In this document: in pieces, positions 13,248 to 26,635 of the stretch
How the letters are laid out: each line of letters begins with the position of its first letter
Numbering within the stretch: the first letter of the stretch is position 1
DNA from: Sindora glabra
Lineage: Eukaryota > Streptophyta > Magnoliopsida > Fabales > Fabaceae
Direction: 5' to 3'
Assembly (NCBI GenBank): GCA_020226215.1
Contig: CM035234.1
Coordinates: 49,727,275 to 49,791,274 of the forward strand
DNA length: 64,000 nucleotides
Program-made: the position numbers and the translations under genes
The notes under the pieces: generated by a model
What the model was told of the DNA's origin: nothing
The model's input: only the letters and a program-made list of their open reading frames with translations
Database searches by the model: none

Positions 13248-14887
13248 TAATGTGCACATCGCAATGCACCAAAATTAGTTAAAAATACTGGTTGCTACAA
13301 TAATAATGCAGATAGTGGCACAACCAGGTTGTACCCCTAGTAATCCCTTAATTTTATCCTTCCTAGATGAACTCCTAACAATATCTACACAATTGTTGAT
13401 TTATTTATGCAATGAAAATAAAGAGAACTAATGCAAATAGAATGATAATGCAATGAAATAGAATGTTGTGTAGAACCAGAACTAGTATGCAATGCTTATG
13501 CTATATGAAGTATGCAGAATGCAGAATTGGGGGGGTCAGCTACATGAAATTAAAGTAGAAGCAATGAAATAAACAAGTATAAAATAGAAATAAAATAGAA
13601 GGATTTCAATATATGACAGCAGTTGATTCAAGAATATGATAGCTCTTATTGTGGATTAATCCTATATTACTAAACATTTGGTTGTTCTAATGGCTTTTTC
13701 AACCTTGGATTACTCGAAATCCCTGCAATAATCCACGAATCCTAAACTAGACAATTGCCTAGAGTTTAGTTAATTAAGATTAGAAGATGAATTAATCAAT
13801 TGCCATAATCTTGAAACGAGATTGAAATTGACTTATAGATAGAATTTAGTTAATTTAGGAAATTAAATTAGATATCACTAAAGTAATCCCCTAACCCTCT
13901 GTCCCAACATGTAAAATCATGATTAATCAATCATAATTTCACATTCAAATAGCAAAAGAATAGAAATCACAAGATTGAGTACTAATTATTTCAAATCAAC
14001 ACTTAACATAAACAATCTTAATAATTCAGTATAAACAATTGGAGAAAGAGGAAAATTAATAGGAAGAAATCAACATTACTAATCAAGATTTCATAATCTT
14101 TGAAGAGAAAGCTTCATAATTCTTAAATCAACCAAGAGTCTTTAGCCTTCCATGACTTGAAAACAAGAAAACAAAAAAGAAAGAAAAAGAACTTTACTGC
14201 TGAACTTTATGTGTAAAGTCTAAATGAATTCCTCTCTTCAACTCTCTTGTCTAATTATATAACCTAATTAGCATAAAACCCTATTGGACTAGGATTATAC
14301 TCTTAGGATTACAATAATAAAGCTTTCCTAATTTCTAGAAGCCCAAACCTATTTTTTACAAATTAATTAAATCCAATAGTTGCATCAGGGAATTCCTGTA
14401 GGTCTAAATTCCAGCCCATGTTTGATAGTGAAATCAATGAAATTTGGACAAGTCATGAACATCAAAGTGTTCGGCCTATCTCTTGCAAGAATTTTTGCAC
14501 TAGTTTCAGGTTAATCAAACTACTATAGCTCCAGATATGGCCCAAATATAGAAGTAGGTTCAATTAGGACATAGATAGAAGTTCAATTTCTGGGCTAGAT
14601 AAAGCCTTGAAGAAGTCCAAAATATGCTTTTACCAAAATATAAAAGTTATAATTCTCTCTTTTAGATTTTCAATAATATAAAGTTTGCATCAATCTGACA
14701 TCTGGAGCCTAAGACATGACTAAAAAATAGAAACAATATCAAAATTCAACATTTACTAAATAAATTCACAATATTGTAAAATTAACCACAAAATATAAAA
14801 CAAAGTCTATTCTATAAAATTAAGTAAATGTAACACCTAAGAGACATAAAATAAGGAAAAATAAAATATTAAATATTTTTCTCATCA
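13248..14887 (-). mobile_element. R1 solo LTR, copy 2, inside the integrase of chromovirus B
   Basis: A 1.64-kb insert ends with TTCTCATCA and begins (with a decayed terminus) TAATGTGCACATCG. It splits the zinc-binding N-terminal part of the integrase: the frame before it reads YYQRWLWV, and it resumes just after 14887. The flanks are GGTTC (13243-13247) and AGTTC (14888-14892), a 5-bp duplication with one change. It aligns in reverse with R1 copy 1. Confidence 0.75.
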
Positions 14888-14889
14888 AG

Positions 14890-15780
14890 TTCCTTCAAGT
14901 GAACATAATGAATTATTGCACCAATTACATTATTCTTCTAATGTGACATAGTTGGGCGTAGCCAAGATGTATGATGACCTTCAAGAGCTTTTTTTGGTGG
15001 AATAAAATGAAGCAGGATATGTTAGAATATGTAACCAAATCTCTCACCTATCAATAAATAAAACCTAAACCATGGATTTCTGACTAGTTCACCAACTCTT
15101 AAAAAAGGCATAACTCCATTTAGATAATAATAGAACATTTCATTAAGAAAACTCATTTCCTCCTAGTGAAAACCCCTTTTTAGCGCTTTTTCATGGAATC
15201 CCTATTACCATTATTTTTTATAAGCAACCTCAATTTACTACCTATTTTTTACAATCTTTTCGATAAGTATTAAGGACTCAATTGCATTTTAGTATCATTT
15301 TTCATCTACAAACTAATGAATAGTTAAAACGTACCATCTAGATGTTGGAATATATGTTTAGAGCATGTGCCGTTGAATTTGAAGGTAATTGGGAGAAATA
15401 TTTACCTTTAATAGAATTTTCATACAATAACAATTATTAAGCCAATATCAAAATGGTCCTATTTAAAGCATTGTATTGTAAAAAATGTAGATCTCTTGTA
15501 GGTTAGTTTGAACTAGAAGAAGCTAAGCTTTTAAGGTTAGATTTAGTGGTAAATGTATTAAAAAAATGCAAGTTATTTTGGATTAGCTTAAAACCACACA
15601 AGATTACCAAAAATCCTATGTAAACAAGAGAAAAAGCAACCTAAAGTTCCAAATGGGAGACAAAATGTTTCTCGAAGTGTCACCAATGAGAGGAGTCATG
15701 TGATTTAGTAAGAAAGGGAAACCTACACCTTACTATATAAGACCCCTTCTTATTCTTAGGTGAGTTGAGCCTATAACTTA
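14890..15780 (+). pseudogene. Integrase relic of chromovirus B
   Basis: The integrase begins before the R1 insert (about 13180-13247) and continues here. Recognisable pieces include VAKMYDDLQELF at about 14953-14990 and YLPLIEFSYNNNY at about 15395-15440. Much of the catalytic core (about 15060-15240) is scrambled, and the DDE residues cannot all be placed. Stops are frequent. Confidence 0.75.
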
Positions 15781-15849
15781 TCACTTAGAACTGCTTGATA
15801 GCTTAAATGTCATCTATCTTGTTTTCCGTTCTTTCATGCTTCAAAAATA

Positions 15850-16075
15850 TGTGTTAGTTAACTTTCATGTCATTAGAGGAGAGCCACTCCAATTAAATGC
15901 AAAATTGTCATATGAGGAGTGACTAGTTAAGATTTTAGATTGCTAAGTTCGAAATCTAAGATCAAAAGAAGTACCTTTAGTAAAGGTTCTACAGGAAAGG
16001 TAGGGGATGGAAAAGGTTACATGGAACTTAGAGGAAGATGTGAAAAAAAATTCCACATTTGTTTGGTAAGTCTTA
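15850..16075 (+). pseudogene. Chromodomain relic of chromovirus B
   Basis: After the integrase tail, the plus strand reads LSYEE, then VKILDC, then KEVPLVKVL and finally EKVTWNLEEDVKK. This is the layout of the chromodomain that ends plant chromovirus pol and is thought to direct insertion to particular chromatin. The W and the acidic tail are preserved; single-base stops break the frame. The domain is what allows the element to be assigned to the chromoviruses. Confidence 0.75.
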
Positions 16076-16150
16076 TAGCTCAAATTTTATTATTTTATTA
16101 AAATAAATTAGTTTACACATTACTTTTGAGAATTTGAGGATGAGTTCTTT

Positions 16151-16163
16151 AAAAAGAGGAGTA
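16151..16163 (+). other. Polypurine tract of chromovirus B
   Basis: AAAAAGAGGAGTA stands immediately before the 3' LTR start at 16167, where the plus-strand primer for reverse transcription is expected. Confidence 0.7.
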
Positions 16164-17755
16164 TTATGACACCCCTAAGAACATAAAATTTTGTATTTAT
16201 ACAATTATTGATTTCATATAAATTAAATGTAATTGATTTACTGGAATGCAAAAGTAATTTAAATGGAATGAATGCATGGGAGGAATGTGTGTGATGAAAA
16301 GCTTGATGAAAATTAAGAGATTCAGTATGCATGAAAGTAGGAAATAATTATATTAGGGTAGGAAATGATTATATAGTTAACTATTGCCCTTCCAATTGCA
16401 TTCTAGATTGGCATAGTCATTTATAGCCCAGTGAAATTAGCTAATAAGTGAAAAATTATAATTTACCTCTTTTTTTTCAAAAATGCCCTTTTGGTTCATT
16501 TTTCCTTAAAATACACATTTACTTTACCCCATTTCACTTCACATCATCATCCTTAAGTTTCTCGAGAAGAACTCTAAAGTTTCTAAAGAAAATCCACTAA
16601 ATTATCCTTAATCTCATTTCTTTAAGGTAAGCTACTTATTAATTAATGGTTCCTTATTACTTAACTTTCATTCTATCCATCTAATTTTCCTTTAAACTTT
16701 TGATTTCAAAGCTAAATTTTTTGGTGGAAGTTGAACCGCCTAATTCATAAATCCCTCCTTATTAGATATATATAGGCTCTAATCATCCTAAATACTTTAA
16801 GCCACCATCTTAAGAATTGTAAGTAGTATTATACTATATCTTTAACTTAAATTCTTATGTAATAAGTTTTGATGTTTTCATAGCATGATGATGATCACAC
16901 ATGAAAATGATGCTAAAAACGCTAAATTAATGGATTGAATGATGCATTATGATGTTTAGAAATGGTATTAAAAGATGTTAATGGCCTGGTAGAATTTTGG
17001 TATGAATTAAATAAGGTTTGATGGTTAGTTAATGTGGGTGAATAGTATTTTTGCAAAGAAATCTATAAAGCACCTGCCAATAGTTGACTATATAACTGAT
17101 TATGCATGCAAGCCTAAGTTGCTCTCATAATCGACTATCAAACTCGGAATTTATCTTTATACAGTGATAATTGATTATATAATCAACTATGATTGTCTAG
17201 AGTTGCCTTTGGAACATTATACTTAACTATATATTCGACTATAAGTGCCAAAATTTACTTATGAACACTAATAGTTAATTATATAGTTGATTATGGCCCT
17301 GTCTTATCATAAACTCATACTTTTAACAAAAATGCAAGGTGTTAGGCTATTATAAGAATGCAATAATAACCTCAAGCACATATAATGATAAGTGACATGA
17401 ATGGCAAACTAACTAGTTTGCTTCTTAAAGTTTAAGAATGTGTACAAATTATATTATTGACTAATGCATCCTAATAAGGTTATTATTTGAAATTGAATGA
17501 TTATGAGAGGCCATGTGTGGCCTGGATATGATTGATTCTCATAATCCTGTTATGAATATGATGAGTGAGCTTGTTTTCTTTAAGAATGTTTATTAACTTA
17601 TCTCTTGAATTATACCATAAATGGTGATGAAATTATGAGATGGTAGTGGATGTTATAAGCAATGAAATTTCTATGCTTAATTGTGTGAAATAAGGTTAAC
17701 CTAGGGGGTAAAAAGTTAAAGATTATGTAAGATAAGGTTAATCATGAGGTACAAG

Positions 17756-19239
17756 CAATGCATATCATTTCACACTAAAATTAATTACCAAACTTAGCTT
17801 AAAACATAGTAGAGGTAAGTTTGAGTTGTACCTAAGGAAATAGAGTCAATTAACATTAATTAAATATAAAAGTATGGGGCTTTGAAAAGTAATTTTAAAT
17901 AAACAATGAAAAGTAGAATTAGATGTAAATTCACAAATGATGGAAATCAAATTCAAGGGTTTTCATGGTTTAATTCTTATATTTTCATCAGCACTCAATA
18001 ATTTAGCTTACAATTCGAATACTTAACTAATGAATACCCCAAAGCTAGTAGTAGTCATATAAATTCTAAATGGAAATAAGCAGAATAAGTAATTAATCGA
18101 TTCTCTATTATTAATTCAATTTAAAACAAGTAACTAAATTCAATTAATAATAGTTTCAAGCATTTAAAACTAGGTTAAACTAAATCTAACAATTCTATAA
18201 GTAACAATTGTTAAATTCATTCTTTAATTTTTCATAGATATCATAAAATTAACAAGCTAAATTTATATATTCATTTGCTATTTCTTTATAGTTAATAATC
18301 TTAATTCTATCAAAGAGAATCAATAATAATCAATCATATAACATTAGGCTACCAAGAATAATTAACTAATTGACCCTATTAGTTAATCACCAAAACAGTC
18401 ATAATTCATAAAGAATAGAAAATTAAGAGAAAAATGAATTATAAACAAATTGAAGAGAGAAACCTTAAATTAAATCAAATTAAGAGTGCTTAAACTATTG
18501 AACCTTGAAGGAAAATTAGCCATTCATGATGGAATACAAAGATAACTAAAAAGAATAGTATTGATTGTCTAGAAATGTGAGCATTTAGAGGTACAAACCC
18601 TTTATATATGATTTCCCAAGCTAGAAAACCTAATGGAACAAGTAAATATGCCTTTTAGGGTTACAAATAATAAATTCTTGCCTAATTTAAAAATATATAG
18701 TCTAATTTACAAATTAAATTATAAAAAGTGTTTTACTATAATAATTTTCACATCTTTACTTGTAACTCAAGTTTGACCTCCGAAATGGTGTAATTTTACT
18801 AAACTCCAAATTTCAAAGTTGTTGGGCCAAGTCTTAGCTAACTTTGGCCACTATTTTCACCTTAATTATACCTTTATAACTCTATATATATCCTAAAAAT
18901 TAAGAATGTTTTAGCTGAGACAAAAATAGAGTATTAATTTCATGATTAATTTTGACCTTTTAATCATCAGAATTAGGCTTCAACTAAAATATAAAATTTT
19001 TAAAAGTTCTTCTAAGCTTTCTAACAATATAAGTATCACCTAATTTTGACTTCCAAAACTAAAGTTATAGTCAAAAATATAAAATAGTGTAAAAATCCAA
19101 AACTAACTAAACAATTTTAAAACATTACAAAATCATCACCTAATCATATAATAAGTCACATTCCCTAAAATTAAGTATATGTAACACATTAAAAGTCAAA
19201 AAATAGGAAGAAAGAATATAGGCAATATTTTGCTCATCA
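17756..19239 (-). mobile_element. R1 solo LTR, copy 3, in the 3' LTR of chromovirus B
   Basis: This 1.48-kb insert ends TTTGCTCATCA and aligns in reverse with R1 copy 1. The other B LTR (about 7640-7670) shows the uninterrupted target. The flanks ACAAG and ATAAA match at three of five positions, both differences being transitions, so the target duplication is only suggestive. Confidence 0.7.
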
Positions 19240-19723
19240 ATAAAGAGGAAACTTGTTTGATTTATGGATTTTTTTTACTATTGTTGTTAACATATGTTAG
19301 AAATTTCTCCTATTGTGAACTGATAGGTGATACTTTTATGGGTAATTAACTATGCAATAACTATAAAGTTAATAAATGACTAAGTTTCAAATGATGGAAG
19401 CTCTGCATGACATGGAAGCTTGAAATGACTACAATTATCCATTACATTTATTCAATCATCCTAAATTAATTTGCATGGATTGATAGGTAGAATATTCCTA
19501 AGTCATATACTTACTATTTAATGAGATTAACTTTTCAAATACACAGCAAGACCTTCTTCCTCACTATAATAGTAAGCAAGAAACTATCTTACAAGAGCTT
19601 TAACATTTATCTTTTTGGAAAATTGGCAACAAGTATAGAATTGGTACATTTCTACATGTAAAGTAGTAGATTTAATTAGCACAATGGGCTAAATTACTTT
19701 TATGACTAGGACATGGATATTAG

Positions 19724-22700
19724 TGTCACGACCCCTCTTCTGGCTATCGTGACCAGCATAAAGATACCTAATTAGTGCTAGCTTCCTAATTAGACATCTT
19801 TACAAGCCTTTGACCTCCAATGACTTTTTTTTGAAAAAGTGGGATGACTAGTATAAATAATTCAAACATTCATGTAAAATAAAATTTTATATTTACAAAA
19901 ACGAGTATTTATTTATATACAACAAAAGTCATATAAGTAATATATAGCTAGTACTAGCAAGTTTTAGTAAAGTCTAACTAACTCTTCATCCTCCTTTGGA
20001 TTAGGTTCAGGAGGAGTTGTGCTAGACTTGTTACTAGTTGTTCTTTTTGCTGGGAATATGCAGTGGAGGGAAAATACAATAAAAGCATTTTGTTCATCAT
20101 TTACCTATCTAAATTCTATGCTATAAAGTATGCCTATTTCAAGTGGGTTAACCCCTATTTCGGGTGGATTAACCCAGATTTCAAAACAAAATTCTACCAC
20201 ACAAGTACCAAAAGGGGTAAACACGTATCCTCGATAAGTATCAGCGTGTCTCCATAGGTCCATGATCTTTACCTGAAAGACAATTTAAAAAAAATATAGA
20301 ATGAGTATAAATATACTTAATGAGTAACAACTAGTTTCCTCATCCTTAATATATACTAGGGAACTACTTATGTCTAGATCTTTTATTCATTCCATTTATA
20401 ATATTTAATTATACAATACATGTCATGAGAAATGGTTATAGTTGGCATGCAATCTTATATCTTCGATCTGGACTTATCCCACTTACCTGGGCTCGAGGCC
20501 TCCATCCTTTTCCCTTCATTACTAACCACCCACTCTCCTTCTTCATGAAGGATGTTATATCTCCCCCCTTATCAATTTCATATGCAAGTCCAGTGGGATG
20601 CCACTCGCATCAACCACTATGCAAGATAACCAAGTCCAGTGGGATGCCACTTGCATCAACCATTGTTAAGTCTCTTGTAAGTAAAATGCCAACTACACCA
20701 TGAATGTTTTATGCAATTCCCTTACCATTCCATGCAACAATAGGATTAGGTATCCCCATTAAATCATTCATATTGTTTAGAAGTGGCATTGGAATAATAA
20801 TATACCCTTAGGATGTAGCAACTAAAGCACTAAGGATTAATATCCTTGTAAGAAATAATCACATCATTTTCATGGGATTTCAAATGGTAACAATGTTCTC
20901 AACATCCCAAATAATAACTAGAATAAATTTTTTATGAAGATTTCATTACATAGGATTTCCTATTACAAGGAAAATTACAATTTTCCCTTTTTAAAACACA
21001 TTCTGGACAGGTCTAGAATGTATTTTGTTGGAGGAAATATATGAGTAGAAAAAATTTCGAAAATTTTATCCAAGGTTCCTCACATAATATCTAACCTCTT
21101 TGAATTTTCCTAGAATTTTTCTCAAACATTTAGTAGTCCTAAAGTTTTCGTGAACAGGGCCGGTCAGTTTGAAACTTTCTTCTGGACAGTATTAGGTCAT
21201 GATTTTATTAGAGAACCAAATTAAATCCTATGGCCATGAAATTTTTACACAACCTCAACAACATCACAATAAACTACCAGAAAATTTTATCAAAATTTTT
21301 TGTGACCATTTGGTATCTCAAATAAACGAAAATCCGAGACCAAATAGGCAGGTACCCTGTTCTGGACAGCATTGATAACCTAACATAAAAATTCATCTTA
21401 AAAATATCTAACAATTTCGAAAAATTCTAAAAATTTCCAGATTACATCTACACATAATAAGAGACCATAAAATTTCAAGAACCAAAATTTTTTATGACTT
21501 TACATCTAGGATTTTCGTGGCCCTTTTTCAGAAAAATTTCATCAGCATGCTGATTCCAATCTTCTCATTGTTCTCATATGATTTCAACCATTCTATCACG
21601 ACAATTTGCAATCCTTGACTTCCCATCATCCTTAGGTTAAATTCATCATTCCAACATCAACACTTAATACATAAATTCATCACAAATCAGAAAACAAAAT
21701 AGCCCACACAAGGTTGGAATCAATAACCTTAGTATCTAACAATCTCATCAACAATTTTAGGAATCAATCTATGAATTGAAACAAGTTATTACTCACCTTA
21801 ATTCTTCACTTTTTCCTAATCTTTGGCTGGTGTTTAGGGGCAGTAAGAGAGCTTCATGCAAAGGAAATAAATTTTAGACACTTGGAAAAATTTTAGAAGA
21901 AACCATAGGAAAAATTTGAAGAGTTTTTGCTTGATTACCTTGGAAAACCTTTGAATTTCTCTAACAAAGCTTGAGATTTTTTCTTATTTTTCTTCTTCTC
22001 TTCTTAGTGTGCACAAAATTTGCTGGTAAGGGGAAGATTTTCTGACCCTAAGAGCCTAATTACCTTCTATAATAATCCTCCAAAAATAATTCTAAAGATT
22101 TCTATGTTTTTCCACATTTTTCCTCATCTTTGTTGGTGATAAAAGGAGACACTTGGGAGGCCTTATTGAATGTCCAGCTGCCCCCCTCCAAAAAGGCTGA
22201 GCAATCAGCTCTAAATCCACTAATTTTAAGCCATCTTTACTGCTAATTGGGATTTATTACAAAAAGACCCCAAAATTTTACCTTTTTTGCACTTAAGTCC
22301 CTAACTTCTTGGAGAAGTTTGAGATCAGCCAAGGGCCCACGTTTTTGGGCCTAAGTTTTCATATTTGGGTCTTTAAAGTGTGGGCTAATCCAACCCAATA
22401 AAAAAATTTTGAGTTGGACAAAAAGTAAAAAGGATTTATTACATTTTGGCTCTAAATTAGTCACTTTCTTTGCAATTTCGCTCCTGGGCTTGTAGATGTT
22501 TCTTAAATTAAAATTTTGGGCTTTCATAATCATTTTTAAACTTCAAAAATTAATTTAGGCTAACCACCCAAATAAAATAATTAATTTACGAAGTTTTCGG
22601 CTTATTTTCCCCTTTTTTAGCTTACCGAATTTCAAAACTTTGATCAAACTCTAAAGGAATTTCTATAAACCTATTCTTAGATTTTTAAATCCTAATTTTC

Positions 22701-22868
22701 ATTTATTTTAATGATTATTAAAATTTTCAAATTTTTCTAGTTGATCCCACTTCGAAATTATCCTTTCGGTTCGTTTGAATTTCGCTTGATTTCCTTGCTG
22801 GAACTTTTAAATCAAGGTTTCTTTAATAAAATTCCTTAGTATTCTTACCCTATGGTGGGGTCATTACA
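19724..22868 (+). mobile_element. 3.1-kb solo LTR in the 3' LTR of chromovirus B
   Basis: The insert opens TGTCACGACCCC and closes GGGGTCATTACA, matched LTR-type ends. The flanks are ATTAG (19719-19723) and ATTAT (22869-22873), a 5-bp duplication with one change. The other LTR of B shows the empty site near 8135 (GATATTAGTCTATG). No polyprotein domain lies inside, so it is read as a solo LTR of 3145 bp, large but within the range of Tekay/Del-type gypsy LTRs. It contains two copies of CCAGTGGGATGCCACT (about 20588 and 20635). Its base composition is slightly less AT-rich and it looks less decayed than its surroundings, which suggests a later insertion. Confidence 0.8.
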
Positions 22869-23130
22869 ATTATTCTATGATTTATATAGTTAGGAAAAGC
22901 TATTCTTAAATTCTAGAGTCCATACGTTAACCTTTTTATTCTTTTGATAAATTATTTATTATATAATGTAATTCTTGAAAATGAATGCATGATAAATGTT
23001 TCTTAATAAATGAGTGTAAGATATGAAAAGATACTTTATAATGTTTATCAATGTATATGAGGTAGGATGACAGGATTATTGGAAGAATAATCCTTTAATG
23101 ATCATTGCTAACTTAAGTCAAGAAACAAAT

Positions 23131-26100
23131 AATGCCTCCAAATTTTTAAGGTAAACACCATTGTAGCCATCTCTAGGTTATATAATAGGTACCTAGTTTT
23201 GTGCTTTTTTAGTTAAAGTTAAGTATATGCAATGACTTTTGCATCTATATCAACATGCAATTAAGACTAACTCTAGAATCATCATAATATACTAAATATC
23301 AATCAACACTTGATGATAGAGCCAAAATAGGTGTTGAAGCCAAACATGCATTTAGCTTTTAAAATCTATTCTCACAATCATCCAACCACTCAAACTTGGC
23401 TCTTTTTTGGGTCAACTCGGTTAATGGTGAAGTCATTTTGGAGAAATCTTTGACAAATCACCTATAATTCTCTATTGGGCTTAAAAAGCTTTGACTTTTT
23501 ATGATAAAAGTGGATTTTGGCTAATTCTCCATAGCCTTGATCTTTTGATGATCCAATCTAACCTTATCTTAGGACACCACATGCCATAAAAATTTCACAC
23601 TAGTCATCAAGAATTCACATTTGGAAAATTATGCATACATCTAATGTTCATATAAGGTTTGTAATATAATCTTAAGATGTTGGATATACTCTTCCTCATT
23701 CTTTGAATACATTAGAATATCATCTATAAACATAATCACAAACTTATTTAGGAATAGCTTGAACAATTTGTTGTTAAGATCCATAAATGTAACTAGAGCA
23801 TTAGTTAAGCTAAAGGACATCACCTAAAATTCATAATGTCCATAGTGTATTCTAAAAGTTGTCTTTAGTATTCCATCCCTTGAATCTTTAATTAATGATA
23901 CTCGAATCACAAATCTATCTTTGAAAAGTGCTTTGCAACTTGTAACTAATCAAATAAGTCATCAATATGGGGTAAAAGGTACTTGTTCTTGACTAACACT
24001 TTGTTTGGTTCGTGGTATTCTATGCACAAATGAAAAGATCTATTTTTCTTTTTAATGAACAATATAAAGGCTCCTTGTGATGATAAACTAGGCTAAATAT
24101 ATCCTTTATTTACCAATTCTTGTAATTACGCCTTTAATTCCTTTAATTCAATCAGTGTCATTCAATAAAAAGGTATAGAAATTAGTTTTATGCTGATTGC
24201 TAGGTCAATATTAACCTCGATCACTCATGCTACTAGTCATCTAGGTATTTTTTTCTAAAAATACATCTAGAAATTGACACACAGTTGGAACTTTGTTTAA
24301 ATCTAAGATTAGTTGATTGAATTTTTTAACTATGGCTAAATACGTAGTACATTTGGTCCATCAAGGATATGGACTAATCCGTGAAAGATCAATCCATGAC
24401 AGATTGACATGTATTACATGTATTAAAAAAGACTCAATTCTGGAGGTCCACACTTGCCAAAACCTATGATGAGGGTAAATTAGTCTGCAGACTTTAATTG
24501 TGAGTTTGCAAATGGAGTGGATATTCTATGATCAACAAAGTTCATGATAGATCAACTTATATTACTTGCATCCAAAAATGTCTAAATCTAAAAAAACCCA
24601 TGATAGACATAAACTAACCCATAGACTCTAACTTGTTTGACAATCATACTAATAAACCTTTAAGCTTTTATGCCAGAGATCAAACTTATGACTTCAGTAA
24701 GCCTTTCCCCTTGAAACATAATTAGTGGAGATCCTTCTATAAGAAACATCACAATTTTATCACAGTTCATACATGCATGGTATTTAGATAACTAGTCCAT
24801 CCTTAAAATCATATCATTATCCATCATGTCTAATAATATCAAGTTTGCAAGCAAAATATGTTTACCAATAACTATTACACATTTTTTAATCACATGATAA
24901 GCATGGCCATCTTATCAATAGGGATCATCACCATCAAAGGTGAACCTAAAGCATTATAAGGGTTTTCAAAAGAATAAAAAAAAGGCAAATCTTTTCTAAA
25001 TGAAAGAATGGGTAATACTTAGGTTAAATAATACTCTAGTAGATAGATTGTCAATGTTAAGAATACCTATTACCATTGAATTAAATGCTTGAGCTTTTTA
25101 TCAAGTTAAACTAAAAAACTTCACTTGATTATTGGTTATATTTTTCTTATGACTTCTTCCATCATTATTATCTCATCCTAAAGTGGTTTGATTGCTAGAG
25201 AATAAGAATAAGTCATGGGTGTACCCTATTAAGGAACAATGAAGTTAACCCTAAAGCTAAAGAGGTTTCCTAAGCATTTCCTTGCCTTATGGCCCCTAAT
25301 TGGCCATATCAATAGCACACTATTTTATTCCTTCCACATGACCTATAATGTTTATTGTTACACCATATACATTAAAGCAATCCCATATGATAATTGCTTC
25401 ATCCTTATAAAGCTCCACATTTAAAGCTCAACTTTGCTCTTAAGTAATATGGTTAACTCATTGCATTCCTCCCTATAGCTAGTGCAATTGAAGTGTTGCT
25501 TGGGGTCATTGGCCCTATAATTGAATTTTTTTTTTCACTTAAAGGAGCATTCCCTCATAAGCTATTTAACACTAGGTTTTTCTAACTTACTTTTCTTCTT
25601 GTTTCCTACTTAAATTTTATGCTTTTTCCTTTCCTTAATTCGAAACTCTAAGTAAATGGCTTGATTTAATGCTTGCTAGTAAGTATGGCATTACTAAAAT
25701 TATTGCACTCAAAGTAGTAATCTCATAACCCTTGGATAAATCTTTCCACTTAACTCTCTCAATAAGAATCAAGTATCCCATTACTAGGATAATCTAGTAA
25801 ATTAAGCATCATAATCACTTATAATAAGACTCCTTTGCTTTAGCTACTTAAATTCCTGGACTCTAACTTATCTCACACTTAATTGTTAGAAGTGGTTGAT
25901 AAAGGTTTCTTGGAAAGCTATCCAAGTCAAAGGCACAACATTTGGATCTTTCTTTTTAATTGTACTTAAGAATTTGTAAAAGGCTACATCATCCAATTGG
26001 TACCTTATAGTTTGATCAATAAAGGTTTAGAGCATTCTAGCATTTTTCCCTCACCACTCTATTTGAGCTAGAAATTGGTACAAGTTTATGATTGAGTTTA

Positions 26101-26610
26101 TGCTAAGTCTACTACCATAGCCTCCCTTATAAAGGGGAATCCTATCCCTATTTCTTTCTTGCTCTTTTCATACATCTTAGTTGTCTTAATTGTGTTGTTC
26201 GCGATCTTTATTTTGGTTAAGGGCTTGTATAATTTGGTTCATAGCTTGCTACAAGAAATTAGTAGTTGAGGGTGGAATTTCTTGGTCATTATCACTTCTT
26301 CTTTAACTGCCACCTTTCTTTTTTGAATTGATAAAAGATTTTTCATTTTCATAGTCTCTACATTGTTGATGTTATCTTCTAATCGTCACCATGTCCTAAT
26401 TCATAAAGCTATTAGATAGAACTATAAACTTAAGAATTCACTAAGAATGATCCACCACCATTAACAATAAACATCGTAAGGTTGATCAAAATGGTATCGA
26501 TGATACATGATCTTGAATGTATACATACCATTAATACAATTCCAAACAACACCTCCTTAGTAGCAAATAAAGTTAAGTAGTTCAACTAATCCTAAAGGCC
26601 ATTACCTTGT
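23131..26610 (-). pseudogene. gag-pol relic of chromovirus A (minus strand)
   Basis: Read from right to left: a gag remnant with a damaged zinc knuckle near 25270-25320, a protease region around 24600-25000, reverse transcriptase at about 23500-24330, with FIDDILMYSKN at about 23700-23735, and the first half of RNase H ending VFTLKI next to 23131. The frame continues at 326 on the far side of chromovirus B. Many stops and frameshifts are present. Element A is older than B, because B lies inside it, and the two share LTR and primer-site sequence, so they belong to one family. Confidence 0.8.
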
Positions 26611-26635
26611 AGGAAAATCCTAAACCATATTTTGA
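26611..26635 (-). other. Primer-binding-site relic of chromovirus A
   Basis: On the minus strand this reads TTAGTATCAAAATATGGTTT, the counterpart of the site at 8390 in chromovirus B, and it directly follows the LTR end ATGATAAAG. Confidence 0.6.

Larger units (their letters stand above)
328..23125 (+). mobile_element. Chromovirus B, degenerate Ty3/gypsy element with nested insertions
   Basis: A complete but dead LTR retrotransposon: 5' LTR (328-8389), primer binding site, gag relic, protease, reverse transcriptase, RNase H, integrase, chromodomain, polypurine tract (16151-16163) and 3' LTR (16167-23125). The pol order and the C-terminal chromodomain place it among the chromoviruses, probably the Tekay/Del group with LTRs near 2 kb. 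Without its later insertions the internal part is roughly 4.9 kb. Five later elements sit inside it: a CACTA element, three R1 solo LTRs and a 3.1-kb solo LTR. Stops and frameshifts occur throughout. It inserted into chromovirus A, with CAAAT on both sides. Confidence 0.85.
16167..23125 (+). repeat. 3' LTR of chromovirus B, split by two solo LTRs
   Basis: It starts TGACACCCCTAAG and aligns with the 5' LTR in consecutive blocks: 16167-17755, 19240-19723 and 22869-23125. The gaps are filled by an R1 solo LTR (17756-19239) and a 3145-bp solo LTR (19724-22868). Without them it is about 2.3 kb. It is followed by the target duplication CAAAT. Confidence 0.85.

Noticed and set aside
20425..20703. 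92-codon open frame
   Set aside because: It lies inside the 3.1-kb solo LTR, has no recognisable domain, and is partly made of the internal CCAGTGGGATGCCACT repeat.
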